Part shown: positions 6,522 through 11,499 of the stretch, piece after piece
Layout of the letters: each line of letters begins with the position of its first letter
How positions within the stretch are numbered: the first letter of the stretch is position 1
Virus record (IMG/VR): IMGVR_UViG_3300028800_001391
Span: 1-23,553 of that record
DNA length: 23,553 nt
Direction: 5' to 3' (one strand)
Source: a virus
Notes under the pieces: model-generated
Databases searched by the model: none
Told to the model about the DNA's origin: nothing
Seen by the model: only the letters and a program-made list of their open reading frames with translations
Translations under genes and position numbers: made by a program

Positions 6522-6709
6522 GCAACGCTTGGGTTACCTTCCAACTCTTTACCCACGGCCTCATACTCAGACCAGTAGCGAGGCCAGTTCGCTTTTATGA
6601 GGGAAAGATTGTTAGCATCCGCGTGCCTAGCAAGCGCGGCGAGCGCCTTCACAAAGCCGCCGCCGAACTTTTCCATAGCGATGCACGTCCACGTGTCTCT
6701 GTCATTCAT
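6518..6709 (-). CDS. 63-residue hypothetical protein
   Basis: A short helical protein: MNDRDTWTCIAMEKFGGGFV then KALAALARHADANNLSLIKA and NWPRYWSEYEAVGKELEGNP. The 'F-G-x-G-F-V-x-A-L-A' and 'N-x-x-I-x-x-x-W-P-x-Y-W-x-x-Y' patterns suggest a conserved small phage protein. I have seen similar unannotated phage proteins in this layout but cannot name a family. It starts inside the previous gene (8-nt overlap ATGAATGA) and ends in an ATGA overlap with the membrane peptide. Confidence 0.7.
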   Translation of the reverse strand: MNDRDTWTCIAMEKFGGGFVKALAALARHADANNLSLIKANWPRYWSEYEAVGKELEGNPSVA

Positions 6710-6917
6710 GACGCTTTACTGCACCTAGTGCAGTGCTATTATCGGTAGTAATTGGGCCGCGCAGCTTGACCTCGCTGGACGCCCCGAAGAGGGCCCACGA
6801 CGGCTTGTGGCCTATCGTGTGCCCCTCCTTGACCTTGGTGGCGATGTCGTTGAGGAGGTCGACCATGTCTGAGGCGGAATTCACCTCCTCATCAATCTCA
6901 ATTCTGACCTTCGCCAT
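6702..6917 (-). CDS. 71-residue hypothetical protein carrying a 17-bp palindrome in its 3' end
   Basis: A small protein beginning MAKVRIEIDEEVNSASDMVD, a beta strand followed by a helix, with an acidic first half. The C-terminal codons for TALGAV are the second copy of the repeated palindrome. It begins two bases after the SSB stop and overlaps the next gene by 8 nt. No motif is recognised. The position directly after SSB suggests a role in the recombination operon, without further support. Confidence 0.65.
   Translation of the reverse strand: MAKVRIEIDEEVNSASDMVDLLNDIATKVKEGHTIGHKPSWALFGASSEVKLRGPITTDNSTALGAVKRHE
6718..6734. repeat. 17-bp palindrome, copy 2 of 3
   Basis: Exact copy of ACTGCACCTAGTGCAGT, in the same orientation as the copy at 3446, inside the last codons of the 71-residue gene and just upstream of the next start codon. 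It is read in the same codon frame as copy 1 (T-A-L-G-A-V), so a peptide-level explanation must be considered, but copy 3 is not coding. Confidence 0.8.
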
Positions 6918-6919
6918 AC

Positions 6920-7693
6920 CTAGAACGGGATGTCGTCTGGATTGATGTCGTCCTTCGGGTACTCGATTCCGCCCCCGTGATCGTCGGACCCTCCCTCGTT
7001 GCCCTCCTCGTACCGCTCGCGCGCCTTCTCACCCATGCGCTCGAGGATCTGCTGTATCGGCAACTTCTTCTCGAGGTCGGCCGCCTCTTCCTCCGTGACT
7101 GGCTTACGAATCTGACCGGCTGTGAGCGAGTACTCAACGTCCTTCGGCGTCCACGCGCGCCCCCTCATTTCTTTTTTGCTCTTCGTCACCTTGACGTCGT
7201 ACGGCATCGGAAAATTGTCGAATGAGGTACCCATGTCCTTGTCCTGTTTCAGCGCGAGCAACGCCTCGGACACACCGTGCGGCAAGTCGACGATACGAAA
7301 CTCGTTGACTGTTTCCAACCGTCCCTTCTCGTCCTTGATGGTGCGCACCAGCGCCCATACGCTCCACTTGAGCTCGATGTTTGTGCGGGAGGGTTTCTTA
7401 ATCATCTTGATCTCGGCCGCACTCTTCTTTGCAATTCTTGCAGCGTTCACCTCCAACTCGTACGCCGCCGCCTTCTCTTCGTATTCCTGCTGCAACTTCG
7501 CTGGATCGCAATACGGCGCCCCGGGGTAGCAAACTCCATACCCGAAGCGACTCTCCTTTCTGACCGGCTGTGTCATGATGCGCATGACGTGTTCTCCCAC
7601 TGAGAACTTGTGGAAATCGGAAGCGCTGCTCGAGCTCTGCCGCTCCTCGTTCGCCTTCGCCATGTCGTTCTCCCAACTTGTGTCTTCACTCAT
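6920..7693 (-). CDS. Phage single-stranded DNA-binding protein
   Basis: 257 residues. The core resembles phage gp32/SSB-type proteins. FHKFSVGEHVMRIM opens the fold, then a loop with GVCYPGAPYCDP (two cysteines, perhaps half of a zinc site) and a long charged helix insert (about 68-95). WSVWALVRTIKDEKG, NEFRIVDLPHGVSEALLALK and FPMPYDVKVTKSKKE give the beta-barrel strands and the 'DLPxxVxxAL' helix. The C-terminus is Gly/Asp/Glu-rich and ends in INPDDIPF, the classic SSB-Ct tip that recruits repair and replication proteins. It would coat single strands made by the RecB-like nuclease encoded just upstream (ATGA overlap) and hand them to RecA. A gp2.5-like assignment is also possible. Confidence 0.75.
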   Translation of the reverse strand: MSEDTSWENDMAKANEERQSSSSASDFHKFSVGEHVMRIMTQPVRKESRFGYGVCYPGAPYCDPAKLQQEYEEKAAAYELEVNAARIAKKSAAEIKMIKKPSRTNIELKWSVWALVRTIKDEKGRLETVNEFRIVDLPHGVSEALLALKQDKDMGTSFDNFPMPYDVKVTKSKKEMRGRAWTPKDVEYSLTAGQIRKPVTEEEAADLEKKLPIQQILERMGEKARERYEEGNEGGSDDHGGGIEYPKDDINPDDIPF

Positions 7694-8595
7694 ATGGGTA
7701 GTTTTTTAGTCGTTTTGATGGGCGCGACTTTCGCCTTAGGAATCTTGATAAAGAATTGCGTGGGGATCTCTTCCACCTTCGGGTTGAACTCCGGCTCGTG
7801 CCGGTCGGCAATTACTCGAGCTGCCTCAAAACGGCGCATGTGCTCGCCCTCAGTGTATTTCTGGTCCCACACTTCGAATTGCCACCCAGATGCGTGCAGA
7901 GTCCCGAGCCTTACCACACCGGTGAAGATGCGACCGGCGTAGGTCTTCACGAACTTCTCGAACCTCGGGTCGTGCTTGACCATGGACCAGTACGCTGCGG
8001 TCTGCGCCTCGTACTCGCTCCATATCGCCGAGCTCGACTTCCAGTCCGGGAGTAGGAGCACGTCCTTCCCCCAGAACGGCTTCTCGAACACCTTGTCTCC
8101 AGAAGGGACGGTGATGACGAACAGCCCGTCAAGAGTGCCTGCAAAGTCGATACACGCAATCGTGTCCTCGAACGCAATACGCCTTGGCTGATAACGTTCG
8201 CACCACTCGATCCATGCCTGTACATTCTCCCACTCGTCGTCGTTGAGTGCCTCCATGCGGCCGCCTCGGAGTTCCGTCGGGTACTTCGTGCTCATGGTAA
8301 TCTTGAGCCCCTTGATGAGGTCGCGTATCGCCATGTGCGTACGCGATCCCTCGTCGCCGCGCTCGTTGAGGGTCTTCGCGATTTCCTCCTTCGTGTGCGA
8401 CTCGAGATACGCCCGGAACTGCGGACCCTTGCTGTACCCGAGTGAGAGAACGTGGTTCACGGCCTTCACGAACTTCTGCTCTTTGACGAGGAAGTAGTGC
8501 GTCCAGTCGCCATGTCTGTCGACGAAACGCATCACATTCGGATTGGTGGTTTCTTCCATCGTGAAGCTCGGCACCGTTGTAATTTTTTTACCCAT
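7690..8595 (-). CDS. PD-(D/E)XK (RecB/Cas4-like) exonuclease
   Basis: 301 residues from the ATG at 8595, which has GAGG four bases upstream and overlaps the previous stop by 8 nt; an ATG nine bases earlier is less likely. Motifs, in order: GSRTHMAI with H87, AFEDTIACIDFAGTLDG (E143, D156), LLPDWKSS (D184, K186) and EYEAQTAAYW (Q198, Y202). This H, D, D-x-K, Q-x-x-x-Y order defines the RecB/Cas4-type nuclease family. No helicase domain or iron-sulphur cysteine cluster is seen, so it is a stand-alone phage nuclease, probably resecting DNA ends to feed SSB and RecA. The TGA overlaps the SSB start as ATGA, coupling the two. Confidence 0.85.
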   Translation of the reverse strand: MGKKITTVPSFTMEETTNPNVMRFVDRHGDWTHYFLVKEQKFVKAVNHVLSLGYSKGPQFRAYLESHTKEEIAKTLNERGDEGSRTHMAIRDLIKGLKITMSTKYPTELRGGRMEALNDDEWENVQAWIEWCERYQPRRIAFEDTIACIDFAGTLDGLFVITVPSGDKVFEKPFWGKDVLLLPDWKSSSAIWSEYEAQTAAYWSMVKHDPRFEKFVKTYAGRIFTGVVRLGTLHASGWQFEVWDQKYTEGEHMRRFEAARVIADRHEPEFNPKVEEIPTQFFIKIPKAKVAPIKTTKKLPI

Positions 8596-8824
8596 TGTCC
8601 TCACGCATGTTTAGAAACCGAATAATGTTCGACCCTCTAATTTGGTACCGCTCCATCTTTCCTACCGGCGCGAACTGCGACCGGAGAATGTTGTTGAACA
8701 ATCTATCAGCGGCCACAACCCGGGACATCTTGGCGATTGAATCAACGCCGGGTATAAGCCCTTCTCGAACGATTTCCCCGAGCGTATAGAAACGCTTCCC
8801 GTCAATTTTCTTTCGTTGTGTCAT
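8588..8824 (-). CDS. Small helix-turn-helix protein, excisionase-like
   Basis: 78 residues. KRFYTLGEIVREGLIPGVDS begins with the 'T-x-x-E-I-x-x-x-G' helix of HTH_17/excisionase folds, and the end ERYQIRGSNIIRFLN is the usual wing strand and final helix ('RYxIxGxxIxxFL'). The middle differs from a standard MerR-like turn. Such proteins bind DNA as transcription regulators, excisionases or helicase-loading helpers. As the first sizeable gene of the early operon it may be an early regulator. It is coupled on both sides: ATGA overlap with the 46-residue gene and an 8-nt overlap with the nuclease. Confidence 0.7.
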   Translation of the reverse strand: MTQRKKIDGKRFYTLGEIVREGLIPGVDSIAKMSRVVAADRLFNNILRSQFAPVGKMERYQIRGSNIIRFLNMREDNG

Positions 8825-8961
8825 TGCGTTATTCCTATTTGCGCCATCGTTGCAGATGCAGAGGTTTCCTCCGAAATGCGAATCGTGTTCGTCTCGTCGA
8901 CGCTTGATGCGAGCAAGCAGCCGAGGAATATGGTCGCAAGTAGTGTGTTTTTAATAATCAT
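8821..8961 (-). CDS. 46-residue putative lipoprotein or secreted peptide
   Basis: Reads MIIKNTLLATIFLGCLLASS then VDETNTIRISEETSASATMA and QIGITQ. A single Lys and a hydrophobic stretch lead into FLGC, which approximates a lipobox with Cys15, followed by a short acidic/Ser-rich tail. Its TGA overlaps the next ATG (ATGA), so it appears translated with the operon. A phage membrane peptide expressed first in the early operon could act in superinfection exclusion; that is inference from type and position only. The lipobox is imperfect (Phe-Leu at -3/-2), so it may simply be a membrane anchor. Confidence 0.55.
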   Translation of the reverse strand: MIIKNTLLATIFLGCLLASSVDETNTIRISEETSASATMAQIGITQ

Positions 8962-9006
8962 GATTCTTAAGAGAAAGGCTGGGAGGGAGGGGATACTATA
9001 GGCGAC

Positions 9007-9108
9007 TTACTCTACGAAGGTTCTATACATCGCCAGTACCACAATTACTTCGATTATCCCCCCTCTCCAAACCTTCCCCTCAATGAACTTTGATAAATCG
9101 ACCTTGAG
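9007..9108 (-). other. Open stretch encoding a membrane-like peptide, no standard start codon
   Basis: The frame reads LKVDLSKFIEGKVWRGGIIE and then VIVVLAMYRTFVE before a TAA. It resembles a small phage membrane protein but contains no ATG, GTG or TTG near its beginning. It is in frame with, and separated only by a TGA from, the 38-codon frame at 9109-9225. It could be a pseudogene, use a rare start (ATT in KFIEG), or be chance. Confidence 0.25.
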
Positions 9109-9225
9109 TCATCTCAGGGGATCCATGGCGATACTCTTTCGAGCGCTGGATTTTCCTCCCTCGAATAACTCCCGACTTGTACGCCGGGCGTCGGAACAAC
9201 CGCTTGGCCGCTTGGTGTTTTCCAC
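9109..9225 (-). CDS. Possible 38-residue basic peptide (GTG start)
   Basis: A GTG start with GAGG seven bases upstream gives a peptide with many Arg, Lys and Ser residues (ENTKRPSGCSDARRTSRELF), ending MDPLR before TGA. There is no recognisable motif. It follows the zinc-ribbon microprotein and a hairpin (9249-9266), and the frame continues past its TGA into the membrane-like stretch. Support is weak. Confidence 0.25.
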   Translation of the reverse strand: MENTKRPSGCSDARRTSRELFEGGKSSARKSIAMDPLR

Positions 9226-9265
9226 GTGTGTGCCTCGCTTGGTCCGACGCTCGGCGTGCACCGAG

Positions 9266-9361
9266 CTACTTCAATTTTTTTCCGCAATCTACGCAGCGAT
9301 ATCCACCCGGGATTTTCACCGATGTTGCATGCGGACACTTTTTCTTCGGTTCCTTTTTCAT
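9266..9361 (-). CDS. 31-residue zinc-ribbon microprotein
   Basis: Reads MKKEPKKKCPHATSVKIPGG then YRCVDCGKKLK. Cys9 and His11 (CPH) and a C23-x2-C26 knuckle (YRCVDCGKK) make a compact four-ligand zinc ribbon, with a lysine-rich N-terminus for nucleic-acid contact. This is too organised to be chance. Its TAG is followed at once by a 6-bp hairpin (GCTCGG/CCGAGC, 9249-9266). The leader is A/T-rich with no Shine-Dalgarno sequence. It is probably an early regulator or nucleic-acid-binding peptide. Confidence 0.65.
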   Translation of the reverse strand: MKKEPKKKCPHATSVKIPGGYRCVDCGKKLK

Positions 9362-9455
9362 GGCTATTTTTTAATCTGTTAACGACCTTCCTATAGCCAC
9401 TATACGGCACTGCCGAACTTCTACAACTCGCAAAAGGGGATAACTCATATATAAG

Positions 9456-9481
9456 AAAAAGCCCCATTTTCGGGGCTTTTT
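9456..9481 (-). terminator. Bidirectional intrinsic terminator
   Basis: AAAAAGCCCC-ATTTT-CGGGGCTTTTT: a stem of A/T and four G-C pairs with T runs on both sides, 21 bases after the stop of the 54-residue gene. It should end leftward transcripts from upstream and could also act on the other strand. The segment 9362-9455 beyond it has no gene; it holds an 11-bp palindrome (CGGCACTGCCG at 9405) near TATAGT-like hexamers and may contain the early promoter. Confidence 0.85.
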
Positions 9482-9502
9482 CGTGGATTCTGTCGGCGTA
9501 CC

Positions 9503-9667
9503 TTACGCAGCCGGGACGAATTTCTTCGTCGAGCCGTCCGACAAGAGGATGTCGACTTCGGTGTCTTCCGGCGCGACCACGGGGGCCGAGTTCGTGAACA
9601 CCTTCGTCGTTCCATCTGAGTACGTGACGGTGATCGTGCCGTCCGTGTTGAATGCAATGTTTGTCAT
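9503..9667 (-). CDS. 54-residue beta-rich small protein
   Basis: Reads MTNIAFNTDGTITVTYSDGT then TKVFTNSAPVVAPEDTEVDI and LLSDGSTKKFVPAA. Two similar strands ('TVTYSDGTTKVF' and 'DILLSDGSTKKF') suggest an internally duplicated beta hairpin unit. It is acidic and free of cysteine. The intrinsic terminator follows it, and an A/T-rich stretch (TATATATTTTATAA) precedes it, so it may be a monocistronic unit. No family is recognised; a small structural or decoration-type protein is possible. Confidence 0.7.
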   Translation of the reverse strand: MTNIAFNTDGTITVTYSDGTTKVFTNSAPVVAPEDTEVDILLSDGSTKKFVPAA

Positions 9668-9676
9668 GACAATTTC

Positions 9677-9700
9677 GCTAGGCTTATAAAATATATAGAA
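9677..9700 (-). promoter_or_regulatory. A/T-rich possible promoter before the 54-residue gene
   Basis: The minus strand reads CTATATATTTTATAAGCC just upstream of the small gene, with several possible -10 hexamers. No convincing -35 is seen. The call rests on composition and position. Confidence 0.3.
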
Positions 9701-9758
9701 GGCTATCCACTTGAGGGCGCGTCTGTTTTTAGCACGCCTTAGTGATTGGATAACCTTG

Positions 9759-9830
9759 TTGCGCGAGTAGGAATTGCACCTACGATTTCGAGATTATGAG
9801 TCTCGCGACCTACTGCTGGTCCACCGCGCG
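9759..9830 (-). tRNA. tRNA-Met (CAT), initiator-like
   Basis: 72 nt fold as a cloverleaf. Acceptor CGCGCGG/TCGCGCA has a C1-A72 mismatch and a G7-U66 wobble. T8 and G9 follow, then D arm GACC-AGCAGTA-GGTC, anticodon arm CGAGA-CTCATAA-TCTCG, variable AAATC and T arm GTAGG-TGCAATT-CCTAC, with A73 as discriminator. C1-A72 and the CTCATAA loop are hallmarks of bacterial initiator tRNA. The three consecutive G-C pairs at 29-31/39-41 of initiators are missing (AGA/TCT). The D loop has no GG pair and the T loop has G55 instead of T55, so the tertiary elbow is unusual. CCA is not encoded (CAA follows). Elongator Met or Ile2 (lysidine) are alternatives. Confidence 0.8.
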
Positions 9831-9871
9831 CCACCCATTATACATGGCTTCACAGCACCCCCATGAGTCAT

Positions 9872-9880
9872 TGTGGATAA
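9872..9880 (-). promoter_or_regulatory. Consensus DnaA box
   Basis: TGTGGATAA on the plus strand is the exact complement of TTATCCACA. It lies in the gene-free stretch between the tRNA and the plus-strand gene. With the copy at 11162 it brackets the lysis-early junction. Single boxes can arise by chance. Confidence 0.4.
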
Positions 9881-9932
9881 TGCAGTGACGAGAGTGCATG
9901 GAGAGGCCTTAACCCCTAAAAAAATAAAATAT

Positions 9933-10220
9933 ATGAACTACGACACTAACAACGACCGCAACAACAACGACGGTCGCGGTAACGATGGGCGTAACAACAA
10001 TGACGGACGCTTCAACGACGGTCGCCCCAACGATGTACACAGTAACGCTGTAAGCGTATTTATTAAGAAAATCCAGGCAAAAAACTACGGCACCGGCAAC
10101 CCTATCCCAGCCAGCGAATCGCAGGCACTGAACGCGGAATGGGCGACCATCAAGTCCGGCCTCCCCGCCAACGAACAGGCAGCCGCTGAGGCGCAGGTCC
10201 GCCAAGTTCTCGTCGCGTAA
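9933..10220 (+). CDS. Plus-strand protein with an Asn/Asp/Gly/Arg repeat head
   Basis: 95 residues from the ATG at 9933, chosen because an A/T-rich leader (AAAAAAATAAAATAT) like those of other genes precedes it; an in-frame ATG 60 bases upstream is less likely. Residues 4-34 are a low-complexity repeat of N-D-G-R units (NNDGRGNDGRNNNDGRFNDG), followed by a helical domain: SVFIKKIQAKNYGTGNPIPA then NAEWATIKSGLPANEQAAAE and AQVRQVLVA. It is the only convincing gene on the plus strand and converges on the lysis genes. No family is recognised. The polar repeat could be a flexible or phase-separating nucleic-acid-binding tail. An opposite transcription unit in a junction region is typical of moron-like genes. 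Confidence 0.65.
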   Translation: MNYDTNNDRNNNDGRGNDGRNNNDGRFNDGRPNDVHSNAVSVFIKKIQAKNYGTGNPIPASESQALNAEWATIKSGLPANEQAAAEAQVRQVLVA

Positions 10221-10258
10221 TTAACCGATCCTCTCCACCTACTCTCTCAGAATTTTTC

Positions 10259-10609
10259 CTAGTGAAAATACGCCGCAACGCCCAAGATAGTCGCGATGAG
10301 TCCAGTAGCAGCAATCAGAATCGCCCACCCCTGCGCCAGCCCCTCCCCCTTGCCGACCGAAAGGTTCAGCGCCTTCTCTGTGCCAGTCTTGTAGATATCG
10401 AACTCATCTCGGGGTAAAAAGTTTTTCTCACGATCGGTCATAGCACCGCGCCATTCGTTCGCATTCTCACGCCACTTCTCGGCATTCGTTTCTGCGACAG
10501 CGACAGCCTTTTCAGCAGAAACGAGAGCAGCGCTTACAGCTTTTCCATCAGCGTCACGAAGAGCATCGAAATGCTCTTTTAGAGTGTCCACTGTCCACCC
10601 CATCTCCAT
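10259..10609 (-). CDS. Coiled-coil protein with a C-terminal membrane anchor (lysis-associated)
   Basis: 116 residues. Residues 5-60 form an Ala/Glu/Lys-rich coiled coil (for example VSAALVSAEKAVAVAETNAE). FLPRDEFDIYKTGTEKALN follows (about 64-82), then a Gly-rich turn, and WAILIAATGLIATILGVAAY is a membrane helix at the very C-terminus. This order (coiled coil, 'PRxEF', membrane helix) is common in small phage proteins near holins and endolysins. It may help holin function or span the periplasm, but spanin features such as a lipobox are absent. It starts a few bases after the lysozyme-like gene. Two nearby ATG codons (10609 and 10603) are possible starts. Confidence 0.7.
   Translation of the reverse strand: MEMGWTVDTLKEHFDALRDADGKAVSAALVSAEKAVAVAETNAEKWRENANEWRGAMTDREKNFLPRDEFDIYKTGTEKALNLSVGKGEGLAQGWAILIAATGLIATILGVAAYFH
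10559..10580 (+). terminator. Possible plus-strand terminator inside a minus-strand gene
   Basis: AAGAGCAT-CGAA-ATGCTCTT-TT folds into an 8-bp stem with a CGAA tetraloop and ends in four T on the plus strand. It lies 340 bases past the plus-strand gene, within the antisense lysis gene. The stem is weak in G-C, and coding constraint could explain part of it. Confidence 0.35.
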
Positions 10610-10616
10610 CCCATAA

Positions 10617-11071
10617 TTATACCCTTCCGGCCGCTCCGGGTGGCGGCCCTATATGTTTCTTTACGCAGACCGGAAACTGAATGCCCCACCGTACAGTGGG
10701 GTCTTGCATCATACGCTCGACAATCTCCTCTTGTGTTTTCGGATTCATGTAATCAGCGGGATTTCCTATCCCATAGGAACTCGAAAACATCGCGAACGTC
10801 GAGGGCTTGAATTGCAGCAAGCCGTAACTCGGTGTGCCGTCACGGTCCTTCGGGTTGATCGCGGCGGGATTGCCTCGGCTCTCGCATGTCACCAATCGAG
10901 CGAGCCACGCGTCCTGTTGCACGGCAAGGTCTGACTTCTCCGAAGCAATGGCCACATCTTCCCAAGGAATCCGGACGTACGAAACTTCGGTCGCTGCGAC
11001 CTGGGGGACTAGGAGAATGGTCCACGCGATGGTGGAAATTATGACAGTTGCTAGGCTGTGTTTGTTTGCAT
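10617..11071 (-). CDS. Secreted lysozyme/transglycosylase-like protein, N-terminus frame-shifted
   Basis: The catalytic part (from about 10955) contains LARLVTCESRGNPAAINPKD then DGTPSYGLLQFKPSTFAMF, the Glu and 'S-x-G-L-x-Q-F' pattern of transglycosylase/lysozyme-like folds. Upstream in the same frame is a clear signal peptide (SLATVIISTIAWTILLVPQV then AATEVSYVRIPWEDV). That frame has no ATG, GTG or TTG before the GTG at 10955. An ATG at 11071 with AGGA four bases upstream starts in the other frame and hits TAG after six codons; a -1 slip near CAAACAAAC would join them. So either one base is missing, or a shift or non-standard start is used. The GTG start would lose export. Confidence 0.6.
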
Positions 11072-11144
11072 GGTGTCCTATTTTTGAGCGCCGGATGCTG
11101 ACCTATCGGGAAGCCGACGTTCCTACAATCCTACTCCGAACCCG

Positions 11145-11156
11145 TTTCACGTGAAA
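11145..11156. promoter_or_regulatory. parS-like palindrome
   Basis: TTTCACGTGAAA is a perfect 12-bp palindrome. With flanks (CGTTTCACGTGAAAGT) it matches 13 of 16 bases of the bacterial parS consensus TGTTTCACGTGAAACA. It is in the non-coding segment 11072-11225, next to a DnaA box. A binding site for ParB of host or phage, or another palindromic operator, is possible. Confidence 0.45.
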
Positions 11157-11161
11157 GTGGG

Positions 11162-11170
11162 TTATCCACA
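11162..11170 (+). promoter_or_regulatory. Consensus DnaA box
   Basis: TTATCCACA matches the DnaA box consensus exactly and lies five bases from the parS-like palindrome, in a segment without genes. Confidence 0.45.
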
Positions 11171-11175
11171 AGCGC

Positions 11176-11200
11176 AAAAAATGGCGCTTTTGCGCCATTT
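11176..11200 (-). terminator. Intrinsic terminator after the holin gene
   Basis: On the minus strand AAATGGCGC-AAAA-GCGCCATTT is a perfect 9-bp stem with an AAAA loop, and the T run extends to six (ATTTTTTG). It lies 25 bases past the holin stop and would end the lysis transcript before the lysozyme-like gene. Confidence 0.75.
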
Positions 11201-11206
11201 AATGCT

Positions 11207-11223
11207 ACTGCACTAGGTGCAGT
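11207..11223. repeat. 17-bp palindrome, copy 3 of 3 (inverted, non-coding)
   Basis: ACTGCACTAGGTGCAGT, the reverse complement of the copies at 3446 and 6718. It lies two bases beyond the holin stop codon, between that stop and the terminator. Because it is non-coding here, conservation of all 17 bases is not due to protein sequence. Confidence 0.8.
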
Positions 11224-11225
11224 GC

Positions 11226-11495
11226 TTAGGGCGTGGTGTTCGGAGTGACGTTGAGGACGCTGCCTCGGTTCGTCGAAAGGAAGTCTTTGCCGATGACCAC
11301 GAAGGCCGCCACGATTGAGAGGTTGAGCACTTGATGCCCGACCATCGCGAAGTTGATTGCTAGGATGTCGAAGCCGGGGGCCGTGACGATGCCGTAGAGG
11401 AATATAAACACTGAGCTGACGATGGCCGTGACGATTGTCACGACAATCGCGTCCGCTGCGGTGCCCAGGTCCAGCTTGAATATACCGTTCTGCAT
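11226..11495 (-). CDS. Holin-like membrane protein
   Basis: 89 residues. After MQNGIFKLDLGTAADA come two hydrophobic helices (about 17-40, IVVTIVTAIVSSVFIFLYGI, and 51-72, NLSIVAAFVVIGKDFL). The tail DFLSTNRGSVLNVTPNTTP contains the 'L-S-T-N-x-G-S-V-L' end I have seen in phage holin-like proteins. Two membrane spans, small size and the position next to the endolysin support a class II-type holin that would release it. It starts behind TAAAATAACAAC with no Shine-Dalgarno sequence. A terminator and a palindrome follow it. Confidence 0.75.
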   Translation of the reverse strand: MQNGIFKLDLGTAADAIVVTIVTAIVSSVFIFLYGIVTAPGFDILAINFAMVGHQVLNLSIVAAFVVIGKDFLSTNRGSVLNVTPNTTP

Positions 11496-11499
11496 GTTG

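Noticed and set aside
7690-8595. Annotation of the nuclease as a CRISPR Cas4
   Set aside because: The four-cysteine iron-sulphur cluster of Cas4 is absent and no cas1, cas2 or array is in the window; a phage recombination nuclease fits the neighbours better.
9114-9467. 117-codon minus-strand frame beginning MGLFLIYELSPFASC
   Set aside because: It spans the intrinsic terminator and overlaps the better zinc-ribbon microprotein in another frame, and its later composition is unstructured.
9445-9657. 70-codon Arg/Ser-rich minus-strand frame
   Set aside because: It is a shifted reading of the 54-residue gene and runs through the terminator; composition is typical of an out-of-frame shadow.
9909-10205. 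98-codon minus-strand frame with a Val-rich hydrophobic end
   Set aside because: It is the antisense of the N-D-G-R repeat; the hydrophobic run arises from complementing the Asn/Asp codons. The plus-strand frame has a better leader and a coherent C-terminal domain.
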